NCBI GenBank assembly: GCA_026988735.1
Contig: JALSKR010000283.1
Span: 1-5,969, forward strand
DNA: 5,969 nt
Direction: 5' to 3'
Source of the DNA: Sulfurimonas sp.
Lineage (GTDB): Bacteria; Campylobacterota; Campylobacteria; Campylobacterales; Sulfurimonadaceae
Both the position numbers and the translations under genes were made by a program. The notes below the pieces were generated by a model, which was not told the origin of the DNA, made no database searches, and saw only the letters and a program-made list of their open reading frames with translations. Position 1 is the first letter of the stretch. Each line of letters begins with the position of its first letter. This document shows, piece by piece, positions 1-5,969 of this stretch.

Positions 1-245
1 AGGTCAACATTGTTCATCCCAGTTGCCGCAACACAAATAAGTTTGAGATTTTTTGCATGCTGCATATGCTCTTTTGTTATAACAACCTTGTTTGTTACTA
101 TAACCTCTGCCTCTGTTATACGCTCTTGTGTCTCTTGTGGTGTTGTCTTTTTATAAGCCCTAACACTTCCAAGTGTATCAAAACAAGACAGGTCAGTATC
201 ACCAAAAGTCAGTGTATCGAGTAAAACTATTCTTTTCTTTTGCAT
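1..245 (-). CDS. D-2-hydroxyacid dehydrogenase, glycerate dehydrogenase-like (N-terminal part; C-terminus off the window)
   Basis: This is the first 81 codons plus two bases of a protein that runs off the low-coordinate edge. My translation begins MQKKRIVLLDTLTFGDTDLS and includes ITEAEVIVTNKVVITKEH (residues 43-60) and LKLICVAATGMNNVD (67-81). The TNKV segment and the VAATGxNNVD segment are typical of the N-terminal substrate-binding half of NAD-dependent D-2-hydroxyacid dehydrogenases, especially glycerate dehydrogenase/hydroxypyruvate reductase (HprA). That family reduces hydroxypyruvate to glycerate, or acts on related 2-oxoacids, in the cytoplasm. The NAD-binding Rossmann domain and the catalytic Arg/Glu/His lie outside the window, so the substrate cannot be assigned. 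The ATG directly follows the purT stop codon (TAAATG) with no gap. A weak AAGAGA Shine-Dalgarno sits inside the end of purT about 7 bases upstream, so translation is probably coupled to purT. The family call is strong; the glycerate specificity is inferred. Confidence 0.85.
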   Translation of the reverse strand, partial: MQKKRIVLLDTLTFGDTDLSCFDTLGSVRAYKKTTPQETQERITEAEVIVTNKVVITKEHMQHAKNLKLICVAATGMNNVD

Positions 246-1409
246 TTACATATCTCTTATTTTTGTAATAAGTTCACGCGCTTTTTCAAGTGCAGCATCT
301 ACTTTGTCAAAAACCAGTGCGACTGCCAAACGGCGTCCTTTATGTGCTTCAGGTTTTCCAAATACTCTTACATAGGAGTTATCGCTAAAGAGACTCTCAT
401 CTACATCAACAACAGGAGCAAAACTCTCTTTTTCGCTTTTAAATGCAGCCGATGCACCATCACCATAAAAAGTAAATCCAAGCGGCAGACCTAAAACAGC
501 ACGCAGATGCAGAGCAAATTCACTCTGACTTTGCGTAATAAGCGTTACCATTCCTGTATCATGCGGACGCGGGGAAACTTCTGAGAAATAGACCTCATCG
601 CCTTTTACAAAAAGTTCAACGCCAAAAAGCCCCTGACCGCCAAGACCATCTGTTATCTCTTTTGCAATTTTTTGCGCTTTTTCTTTTGCCACTTCACTCA
701 TTTGCATCGGTTGCCATGAAAAAACATAGTCTCCATCGCGTTGTTCATGTCCGATAGGCTCACAAAAAACTGTCTCTTTGCCATTACGAGCCGTAAGCAT
801 TGTAATCTCATAATCAAAATCTACAAAAGCTTCAACAATCAGCTCACTGGCATCTCCACGAGCCTCTTTTGCCGCTTCCCATGATGCAGGAATATCATCT
901 TCACTTTTTGCAATACTCTGTCCATGCCCGCTTGAACTCATAACCGGCTTAATCACACAGGGAAAGCCAAGTTCTTTTGCCGCTTCAAGCATACCCTCTT
1001 GTGTTGTTACAAATTTATATGGTCCGGTTTTAAGTCCCAAAACCTCTGCCGCAAAAGTACGGATGTTTTTTCTGTTCATCGTCTTGCTTACTGCATTTGC
1101 ATTTGGAATAACATTGTAACCTCTGTCTTCAGCTGCAAAAAGTGCATCAATGTTTATCGCTTCAATTTCAGGCAGAATATAATCAGGTTTTTCACGATAG
1201 ATAATTTCCAAAAGAGCATCTTTGTCAAGCATATTAACTACATGTGAACGGTGGGCTACTTGGTGGGCAGGAGCATTTTCGTATCTATCAACGGCTATAG
1301 TTTCCAAACCTAAGCGCTGTGCTTCGATGATAACTTCTTTTCCAAGTTCGCCGGAACCTAAAAGCATGATTTTTTTTGAATTTGATTTGAGTGGGGCTGA
1401 GAATTGCAT
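246..1409 (-). CDS. purT: Formate-dependent phosphoribosylglycinamide formyltransferase (GAR transformylase 2)
   Basis: PurT uses formate and ATP, through formyl phosphate, to formylate glycinamide ribonucleotide in the third step of de novo purine synthesis; it needs no folate donor. The 387 residues are close to the E. coli enzyme's length, and the product is collinear with it throughout. Visible marks are GSGELGKE (18-25), [19 protein letters not shown] (39-57), EIEAI (81-85), the ATP-grasp loop [12 protein letters not shown] (154-165), FDYEIT (198-203), [14 protein letters not shown] (225-238), and the metal-binding region FGVELF...[15 protein letters not shown] with Glu265 and Glu277. 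The pre-ATP-grasp, ATP-grasp and small C-terminal domains are all intact. One oddity is His162 where I recall E. coli having Lys (SSSGKGQ). The ATG start gives the expected family N-terminus and has a GAAGGA ribosome binding site 9 bases upstream. The gene has its own extended -10 promoter and abuts the next gene with no spacer. Confidence 0.97.
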   Translation of the reverse strand: MQFSAPLKSNSKKIMLLGSGELGKEVIIEAQRLGLETIAVDRYENAPAHQVAHRSHVVNMLDKDALLEIIYREKPDYILPEIEAINIDALFAAEDRGYNVIPNANAVSKTMNRKNIRTFAAEVLGLKTGPYKFVTTQEGMLEAAKELGFPCVIKPVMSSSGHGQSIAKSEDDIPASWEAAKEARGDASELIVEAFVDFDYEITMLTARNGKETVFCEPIGHEQRDGDYVFSWQPMQMSEVAKEKAQKIAKEITDGLGGQGLFGVELFVKGDEVYFSEVSPRPHDTGMVTLITQSQSEFALHLRAVLGLPLGFTFYGDGASAAFKSEKESFAPVVDVDESLFSDNSYVRVFGKPEAHKGRRLAVALVFDKVDAALEKARELITKIRDM

Positions 1410-1411
1410 AT

Positions 1412-1447
1412 GTATAATTCCTTCAATTTATATTAAAAGAATTATAC
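1412..1447 (-). promoter_or_regulatory. Palindrome overlapping the purT promoter and ribosome binding site
   Basis: Read on the minus strand, a 16-base arm GTATAATTCTTTTAAT is followed by the four-base loop ATAA and the arm ATTGAAGGAATTATAC. As RNA all 16 positions pair, 14 by Watson-Crick and two by G-U wobble. On the plus strand those two positions become A-C mismatches, which favours the minus-strand RNA as the structured form. The outer 9 bp are a perfect inverted repeat. The 3' arm contains the purT Shine-Dalgarno GAAGGA (1419-1424) and the 5' arm contains the purT -10 box. Only RNA started upstream, such as flgE read-through, would carry the whole hairpin. RNA from the purT promoter would begin inside the 5' arm and leave the ribosome binding site open. 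No U-run follows, so it is not a standard intrinsic terminator. The structure is seen directly; the regulatory role is inferred. Confidence 0.55.
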
Positions 1448-1449
1448 CA
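1441..1449 (-). promoter_or_regulatory. Extended -10 sigma-70 promoter for purT
   Basis: The minus strand reads TGGTATAAT, a perfect TATAAT hexamer with the TGn extension, preceded by a T-rich stretch (TTTCCTTTTTT) and no recognisable -35 box. This matches the housekeeping promoter pattern known from Campylobacter and Helicobacter, where T-rich periodic upstream sequence replaces the -35 element. Transcription would start about seven bases downstream, near 1434, giving a leader of roughly 25 bases before the purT ATG. It lies in the 56-bp gap after flgE, so purT and the following dehydrogenase can be expressed independently of the flagellar genes. The match is seen directly; activity is inferred. 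Confidence 0.7.
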
Positions 1450-1465
1450 AAAAAGGAAATGGAAT

Positions 1466-3196
1466 CTATCGCTTTAATCCAATTAATGTTTCAAGCAACT
1501 GATCAGAAGTTGTAATGGTTTTCCCGTTTGCCTGATAACCACGCTGAATGACTATAAGTTGAGTCAGTGCTCGAGAAAGGTCAACATTTGATGCTTCAAG
1601 TGCTGAACTCTGTATAAATCCACGCCCGGCAGTAGCAGCTGTTCCTATAATAGGGTCACCAGAATTGGCTGTTTGATTATAGACATTACCACCTTCTGCA
1701 GATAATCCTTCGTTGTTTGTAAATTTTGCCATTCCAATTTGTGCTAAACCAAAAGAACGACCGTTTGAAAATGAACCGACTAAAGTACCGCTTTGATCAA
1801 TTCTGATTCCCACTAAATCTCCTCCGGTATAACCATCTTGAGAGATACCTGAAGTTGCACTTCTGCTGTCAAAACTTGTCATGCCATCAAAACTATTTGG
1901 TGTTCCAAGAGAAAGATTAACAGTTTGATTTGGAGCAGAGCCATTATTTCCGGTAAAAGAAACACTTGGAGGATCATATGTACTGAGTGAGCCATCAGTG
2001 TTAAAAGTTATAGAACCTGTCACTTGATTTGTTGGAGCCACTGTACTGATAGTTGCAGGTTCGGGAACGGTAATTTTTGTATCCCATTTACTCGCAGAAA
2101 CTTTTCTAAACTCTGTCCTAAGCGTGTGTTTTGTCCCCAGGGAATCAAATATATCAATAGAACTCGAGTGTGTAGCCGCATTAAAATCTTGGGAAAAAGC
2201 AGTTGCTCCCGTTGTGTTTGGCAGACTCCCTTCCAAGGCACTCATTGTAGTTAAAAAGCGTGTATTTTCTGTTACCCCTGCTGTGATTGGTTCTATAGAA
2301 ATATTTAAATCAGCACCACCAGCTGCAGAATTATCAATTTTTATTTTACCCTGTTCATCCACAACAACCGTTGCAGTAGGAGAAACATTTTGTAAATCAC
2401 CTTGCATTTTGTTCCTTAACTCTGCTAATGTCTGAAAATCTCCTGTACCGTCTGGCTGATACGCATAAGTATATACTGTTCCATCACCATAATCAATAGT
2501 CACACCCTGCCCACTTTGCAGAGAAAAAGCTTCTCCATTACTGTTAAACATAAAACCGACATCACCGGAATTTGCAATATTTCCATCATAATCAGTTGTA
2601 TTTCCATTTGCATCAACAGGATAAGCTCGAGAAAAACTCTCAACCAAAGGTCCTGAATTTAGATTTGCTTTTAAGACAACTTCCGTAGTCGGCTGCGCAG
2701 GTGTCGTCAATCCTGGTGGGATATTAATATCTTGTATTGGTGCAGTAGAATCAACTTTTCCGGTTACAGGATCACGCAACCATCCTTGTGCAACAAAACC
2801 GTTGTTATCTACAAAATTTCCCGCAGCATCAAACTTGAAATCGCCTGCACGTGTATATTTATAGGTATTGCCTCCATCCGGTGAGATGATGAAAAATCCG
2901 TCTCCCTGAATTGCAACATCCGTATTTTTATCAGAATTTTGAAGAGAGCCCTGTGAAAAAATTCTGGTTGTTGAACTTGCAGTTGAACCAAGCCCAACTT
3001 GCACAGGGTTTTTACCACCAAGTTGCCCTTGAGGTGCCGTAGCAATAGCATTTGTTTGTGCCAAAAGATCAGAAAAATTCGCACGGGAATATTTGAAACC
3101 TGTTGTATTAACATTAGCGATATTGTTAGACTCGACATCCATAGCAACTTGATGAGACTGCAGACCAGAAATACCTGCATAGAGTGATTTTAACAT
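1466..3196 (-). CDS. flgE: Flagellar hook protein FlgE (larger paralogue)
   Basis: This is a FlgE-family hook subunit, exported by the flagellar type III system and polymerised under the FlgD cap into the universal joint between rod and filament. The N-terminus MLKSLYAGISGLQSHQVAMD and the rod/hook signature NNIANVNTTGFKYSR (24-38) form the D0 helix and following segment. TDVAIQGDGFFII (92-104) and YTRAGDFKFDAAGNFVD (114-130) belong to the conserved FlgE/F/G core. The C-terminal D0 part is ASNVDLSRALTQLIVIQRGY (535-554) plus GKTITTSDQLLETLIGL. At 576 residues it is longer than the approximately 400-residue enterobacterial FlgE. The extra mass lies in the surface domains between about 185 and 440, as is usual for long Campylobacterota hook proteins. 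It has no cysteine. The start has AAAAAGGA 6 bases upstream and a sigma-54 promoter match in front. By its N-terminal half I think it resembles the major Campylobacter hook protein more than the 417-residue neighbour does. Confidence 0.93.
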   Translation of the reverse strand: MLKSLYAGISGLQSHQVAMDVESNNIANVNTTGFKYSRANFSDLLAQTNAIATAPQGQLGGKNPVQVGLGSTASSTTRIFSQGSLQNSDKNTDVAIQGDGFFIISPDGGNTYKYTRAGDFKFDAAGNFVDNNGFVAQGWLRDPVTGKVDSTAPIQDINIPPGLTTPAQPTTEVVLKANLNSGPLVESFSRAYPVDANGNTTDYDGNIANSGDVGFMFNSNGEAFSLQSGQGVTIDYGDGTVYTYAYQPDGTGDFQTLAELRNKMQGDLQNVSPTATVVVDEQGKIKIDNSAAGGADLNISIEPITAGVTENTRFLTTMSALEGSLPNTTGATAFSQDFNAATHSSSIDIFDSLGTKHTLRTEFRKVSASKWDTKITVPEPATISTVAPTNQVTGSITFNTDGSLSTYDPPSVSFTGNNGSAPNQTVNLSLGTPNSFDGMTSFDSRSATSGISQDGYTGGDLVGIRIDQSGTLVGSFSNGRSFGLAQIGMAKFTNNEGLSAEGGNVYNQTANSGDPIIGTAATAGRGFIQSSALEASNVDLSRALTQLIVIQRGYQANGKTITTSDQLLETLIGLKR

Positions 3197-3209
3197 TGTG
3201 AATCCTTTT

Positions 3210-3225
3210 TTATCTCACTAGATAA
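3210..3225 (-). promoter_or_regulatory. Small hairpin in the flgE leader
   Basis: The minus strand reads TTATCT-AGTG-AGATAA, a perfect 6-bp stem with a four-base loop, directly before the A-rich Shine-Dalgarno AAAAAGGA (3203-3210) of the larger flgE. It would lie inside the roughly 36-base leader made from the sigma-54 promoter. The stem is AT-rich and probably weak. It could protect the 5' end or position the ribosome, or be chance in an AT-rich gap. Confidence 0.3.
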
Positions 3226-3241
3226 TATTAGTAAAAAATAG

Positions 3242-3258
3242 AAGCATATAGTGTTCCA
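3242..3258 (-). promoter_or_regulatory. Sigma-54 (RpoN) promoter for the larger flgE
   Basis: The minus strand reads TGGAACACTATATGCTT. Against the -24/-12 consensus TGGCAC-N5-TTGCW it keeps the invariant GG and GC with exactly ten bases between them, and departs only at A for C in the -24 box and A for T in the -12 box. Transcription would start near 3232, about 36 bases before the flgE ATG. In Campylobacter and Helicobacter the hook genes are middle-class flagellar genes transcribed by RpoN with the activator FlgR, so the site fits the gene it precedes. It occupies the only sizeable gap within the flagellar cluster (3197-3261). The match is direct; activity is inferred. Confidence 0.75.
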
Positions 3259-3261
3259 TTT

Positions 3262-4515
3262 TTAACCATCCATATTTAAAGCTTTTTGTATCATTTCATC
3301 AGCAGTTGTAATTGACTTTGAATTAGCATCATATGAACGCTGTAAAATTATGAGTTCTGTTAGCCCATAGGTCATATCTACATTTGAACCCTCAAGTTGA
3401 AAGTTTGCAATATCTGTGCCAATAATATTTTGACCTTGTGCATCTTTATAAAAAATCGGTTCTCCACTATTGGAAGATTGTGCAAATCTTGTACCTGAAA
3501 TACGACTGAGTCCTTGATCATTTTGAAAATGATACACAGCAACTTTGCCGACACTACTTTGCATACCATTCGTAAAAGTAGCAACAACTTCTCCATTCTT
3601 ATTAATATCATATCCTACCAAGTCTCCACCGATAGTACCATCAGAGACAGAAGATGCTGTTATGTCTGTATTTGCAAGTGCTACAACACCACTGAATTCA
3701 TTGCCCAAATCAATAGTAACAGGTGCACCGTTATTGTCAATAGTGGTTAAAGAATTTGTAACCAAAGCACCTCTTTCATCAAATGAAACAACACCGTTTT
3801 GTGTATCATAAATGGTCTCTCCGTCTATTGAGGCCGTTGTTGCTGTTACATTCCATTGTGTTCCTGGTGGATTTTGCGGATCTATCAAAGAAAATTCGAG
3901 CTTTAACTCATTGTTCACACCATTTGGGTCGACTACCCTTGCACTCATTGTTCGTAGTTCTGCTTCTGTACCGATATTACCAGAAAATTGTGCTGTTGTT
4001 GTCGGCTCTGCCGGATATGTCAAAGTTTTAGGAAACTGCAACTTCTCCTGTGCACCAACATCATTTAAAGGAACTGTCTCTAAAGTTTGTGTTAACACTT
4101 CATTGTCTATATTATTCCCCATCGTACCAAGCACATGATATCCATCTGTTGTGACCAAATCATTATTAACATCAAAAGTAAAAGCTCCGTCTCTGGTATA
4201 GACAGGCTCTGCATTACTTTGCACACCAAACCAGCCCTCTCCCATTATGGAGAGGTCTGTGCTTCTTTCAGACTGGATATATGAACCTGAGGTTTGCGTC
4301 ATAGGTGTTGCCTGCAGTGTTGTACCAAGCCCTATACTGTCATTACTAACTCCATAATTTGTATTACTCAAGGCATCTTCAAACAAAGAGGAAAATTCAT
4401 ATGTATCGCCTCTATATCCAGTGGTATTTACATTTGCCAAATTATCAGAAATTATATCTATTCCGTATGAATTAGTTTGTAGTCCGCTAAGACCGGTATA
4501 ATATGCTTGTGTCAT
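3262..4515 (-). CDS. flgE: Flagellar hook protein FlgE paralogue (shorter)
   Basis: This second FlgE-family protein is encoded between flgD and the larger flgE. The N-terminal D0 region reads MTQAYYTGLSGLQTNSYGID, with the family signature DNLANVNTTGYRG (24-36). STDLSIMGEGWFGV (85-98) and YTRDGAFTFDVNNDLVTTDG (106-125) are the conserved core. The C-terminal D0 reads EGSNVDMTYGLTELIILQRS (375-394), then YDANSKSITTADEMIQKAL. Its 417 residues are near the classical enterobacterial FlgE length. It shares GGDLVG plus a following NG-rich block with the larger paralogue, so the two look like ancient duplicates. No cysteine is present. The ATG lies 9 bases after the flgD stop, with a TAAGGTGA Shine-Dalgarno overlapping that stop, which indicates co-transcription and probable coupling. 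It could be a minor hook subunit, a junction or early hook protein, or the ancestral FlgE. Family membership is sure; which paralogue is the bulk hook subunit is inferred. Confidence 0.88.
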   Translation of the reverse strand: MTQAYYTGLSGLQTNSYGIDIISDNLANVNTTGYRGDTYEFSSLFEDALSNTNYGVSNDSIGLGTTLQATPMTQTSGSYIQSERSTDLSIMGEGWFGVQSNAEPVYTRDGAFTFDVNNDLVTTDGYHVLGTMGNNIDNEVLTQTLETVPLNDVGAQEKLQFPKTLTYPAEPTTTAQFSGNIGTEAELRTMSARVVDPNGVNNELKLEFSLIDPQNPPGTQWNVTATTASIDGETIYDTQNGVVSFDERGALVTNSLTTIDNNGAPVTIDLGNEFSGVVALANTDITASSVSDGTIGGDLVGYDINKNGEVVATFTNGMQSSVGKVAVYHFQNDQGLSRISGTRFAQSSNSGEPIFYKDAQGQNIIGTDIANFQLEGSNVDMTYGLTELIILQRSYDANSKSITTADEMIQKALNMDG

Positions 4516-4524
4516 AACATCACC

Positions 4525-5193
4525 TTAGTATATTTCTGCTATGTCAGAAAGTGCTACATATCCAGAACCAACTTTTGCGTATGTCTCTCCAGAATCAAAT
4601 CGAACAGATTCTATCGGATAGGTACCAACCCGTGTTGTGAGATTATCGCCTTGTGGAGTTGTATAAGAAGCAGTAGCATAATAGACACCTTCATCTACAG
4701 CATTCCCTGCTGTATCTTTTCCATCCCATGTATATGTATATACTCCGGATGATCCTTGTTCTGCACTTATTGATCGAATAATATTTCCATCAACATCAAG
4801 TATCTCTACATTCCCAGAAGCTATATCTGATGGAAAATAAATATCAAAAGTTGTATCTTCACCCTCAGTATATGCAATAGCATTACTGCCTAAATCAGCA
4901 GTTTTCCCAATTGCAGAGATTGCACCAAAGTCACTTGAAGTTGCCAAAGTTTTTGACAAATCCTCTAATGCTTTATTCGTGTTATCGGTTGACTCTAAAG
5001 TAGCCAGTTGTGATGTTTGTGTTAAAATTTGTTCTGTATCTGTCGGTTCTGTTGGATCTTGATTTTGCAATTCCACCAAAAGCAGTGTCATAAAGTCATC
5101 ATTGCTTAAGCTTGTTTTATCTTCAACAACATCTGCTGATGTTGTATAATCACCATAAATTGAGCTATCTTGTCCTACTGCGTTTATTGCCAT
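4525..5193 (-). CDS. flgD: Flagellar hook capping/assembly protein FlgD
   Basis: FlgD is secreted through the flagellar export apparatus and caps the growing hook so that FlgE subunits can fold in place; it is later replaced by HAP1. The 222-residue product has the FlgD N-terminal module: LSNDDFMTLLLVELQNQDP (29-47), followed by TEPTDTEQILTQTSQLATLE (48-67), which carries the NQDPxxPxD signature. The C-terminal half is the FlgD Ig/tudor-like module, with VEILDVDGNIIR (129-140), YTWDGKDTAGNAVDEGVYYA (154-173) and the closing GSGYVALSDIAEI (209-221). No cysteine and no cleavable signal peptide are seen, as expected for a type III substrate. The ATG is 10 bases after the fliK stop, and the Shine-Dalgarno (TAAAGGA) overlaps that stop. 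The position between fliK and flgE matches the C. jejuni and H. pylori hook operons. Confidence 0.95.
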   Translation of the reverse strand: MAINAVGQDSSIYGDYTTSADVVEDKTSLSNDDFMTLLLVELQNQDPTEPTDTEQILTQTSQLATLESTDNTNKALEDLSKTLATSSDFGAISAIGKTADLGSNAIAYTEGEDTTFDIYFPSDIASGNVEILDVDGNIIRSISAEQGSSGVYTYTWDGKDTAGNAVDEGVYYATASYTTPQGDNLTTRVGTYPIESVRFDSGETYAKVGSGYVALSDIAEIY

Positions 5194-5203
5194 AATTTAT
5201 CCT

Positions 5204-5969
5204 TTATGCATAATTTGGAACTATAATCTCCAAAGAGCTTATTGTTTCCTCATGTCTTTCTTCATTATCAAAATAGTTATAATTTTCATCTGCTTCTTGT
5301 CTATGCTGTTGACTTTGTTGCTGTGAAGCTGAACCATCTTGACCTTGCATGTTGCTACTAAAATTTAAAGAAGCATTTTGTATTCCATTATTTTGTAACT
5401 GCACTTTTAAATCATTCGCATTCATTGCTAAAGTATTGATAGCAGCATTGTTTGAAGAGAGATTTACATGAAGATTTTTGCCGCGTTGCACTATAGTCAG
5501 ATCAACTTCACCCATTTTTTGTGGATGCAGTTGTACTTTAATTCTTGTAAAAGGAGATTTATAGTCCTCAATTGCCGATTTGACATCCTGTGATAAGTAT
5601 TTTACCATCTGCTTCGCTTCATTGAGTTTTACTTCAAAACTGTCTGCTTTTGCAACTTGCAATCCATCTGTCTTTGTTTGTAAATCAACATCACCAGAAG
5701 TATCATCTTTCAAAAGTGAAGCTAATGATTTGTCTGTTTCTCGTGCTGCCTGTGGTGCAATTACTCTTGCAGTTGCTACTGAAAAGTCAGCTGTAAGGCC
5801 AAGCTCATTTTTAGTGACTTTGTCTCCACGTAACAACAACTGTAATGTATCGTTTTCTTTTTGTTTGGGAGTTTTTTGCGTTGCAAGATTAGTGACTTTA
5901 GTCTCTACAATCTGTTGCGTTGTGATTTCAGCACTGCTGCTTTGCGCTTTAAATAAAGGTGTCTGCTTT
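5204..5969 (-). CDS. fliK: Flagellar hook-length control protein FliK-like (C-terminal part; N-terminus off the window)
   Basis: FliK is a secreted molecular ruler that ends hook growth and switches the export gate to filament substrates. The reading frame is open to the high-coordinate edge, giving 254 residues (my numbering from the edge) before the TAA stop. Residues 1-105 or so are low in hydrophobics and rich in Gln, Lys, Thr and Ser (for example QKTPKQKENDTLQ), as in the variable FliK ruler region. The conserved C-terminal domain follows at about 138-205: FTRIKVQLHPQKMGEVDLTI (140-159), then LHVNLSSNNAAINTLAMNAN and DLKVQLQNNGIQNASLNF. This is the Flg_hook pattern of an LxPxxMGxVxL core and an LxxxLxxxGI helix. 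A Gln-rich tail (QGQDGSASQQQSQQHRQE) and an ending SLEIIVPNYA follow. An in-frame TTG at 5837-5839 is not taken as the start because coding continues upstream of it. FliK sequences diverge widely, so the call rests on the C-terminal domain and on lying next to flgD. Confidence 0.85.
   Translation of the reverse strand, partial: KQTPLFKAQSSSAEITTQQIVETKVTNLATQKTPKQKENDTLQLLLRGDKVTKNELGLTADFSVATARVIAPQAARETDKSLASLLKDDTSGDVDLQTKTDGLQVAKADSFEVKLNEAKQMVKYLSQDVKSAIEDYKSPFTRIKVQLHPQKMGEVDLTIVQRGKNLHVNLSSNNAAINTLAMNANDLKVQLQNNGIQNASLNFSSNMQGQDGSASQQQSQQHRQEADENYNYFDNEERHEETISSLEIIVPNYA

Noticed and set aside
1412..1447. Palindrome as a rho-independent terminator for flgE
   Set aside because: The stem is AT-rich and neither strand has a U-run directly after it; the minus strand runs straight into the purT ATG.
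2024..2435. Plus-strand open frames opposite the larger flgE
   Set aside because: They overlap a strongly supported gene on the other strand, show no recognisable domain and have composition typical of antisense shadows.
2809..3180. Minus-strand 123-codon frame inside the larger flgE
   Set aside because: It is an out-of-frame reading of the conserved FlgE N-terminal region, which is clearly coded in the main frame.
3514..4138. Several overlapping plus-strand frames opposite the shorter flgE
   Set aside because: Antisense shadows of a conserved gene, without convincing ribosome binding sites or protein families.
5837..5839. TTG as the start of the FliK-like gene
   Set aside because: The same frame stays open for 43 more codons to the window edge with FliK-like Gln/Lys/Thr-rich composition, so the true start lies outside.
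1..5969. Mobile element, CRISPR array, toxin-antitoxin, tRNA or rRNA
   Set aside because: No transposase or integrase, spaced repeats, small gene pairs or structural RNA were seen; the window is filled with conserved housekeeping and flagellar genes.

Overview
The window looks like a chromosomal segment from a motile member of the Campylobacterota (Epsilonproteobacteria), most likely a free-living Sulfurimonas-type relative. The evidence is the AT-rich composition, the order fliK-flgD-flgE, two different FlgE-type hook proteins, a sigma-54 type promoter in front of the larger hook gene, and hook-protein sequences resembling those of Campylobacter and Helicobacter. The genus is an inference. 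The phylum is fairly secure.

Every gene lies on the minus strand and the segment is nearly all coding. In transcription order, from high to low coordinates, it holds: (1) the C-terminal part of a FliK-like hook-length control protein, whose 5' end lies beyond base 5969; (2) flgD, the hook-cap scaffold; (3) a short FlgE-family protein of 417 residues; (4) a 65-bp gap with a clear -24/-12 sigma-54 promoter match; (5) a larger FlgE hook protein of 576 residues; (6) a 56-bp gap with an extended -10 sigma-70 promoter and a near-perfect palindrome; (7) purT, the formate-dependent GAR transformylase; (8) the first 81 codons of a D-2-hydroxyacid (glycerate-type) dehydrogenase, which starts on the base after the purT stop codon.

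The first four genes serve one machine. FlgD caps the growing hook, FlgE subunits polymerise beneath it, and FliK measures the hook and switches export specificity. fliK, flgD and the short flgE are spaced 9-10 bp apart with Shine-Dalgarno sequences overlapping the preceding stop codons, so they look like one polycistronic unit. The larger flgE has its own promoter. purT and the dehydrogenase are ordinary metabolic genes forming a separate two-gene unit that happens to follow.

No mobile element, CRISPR array, tRNA, rRNA or obviously novel system is visible. The most interesting points are the two tandem, differently promoted hook paralogues and the hairpin in front of purT. That hairpin would mask the purT ribosome binding site only in transcripts reading through from flgE.
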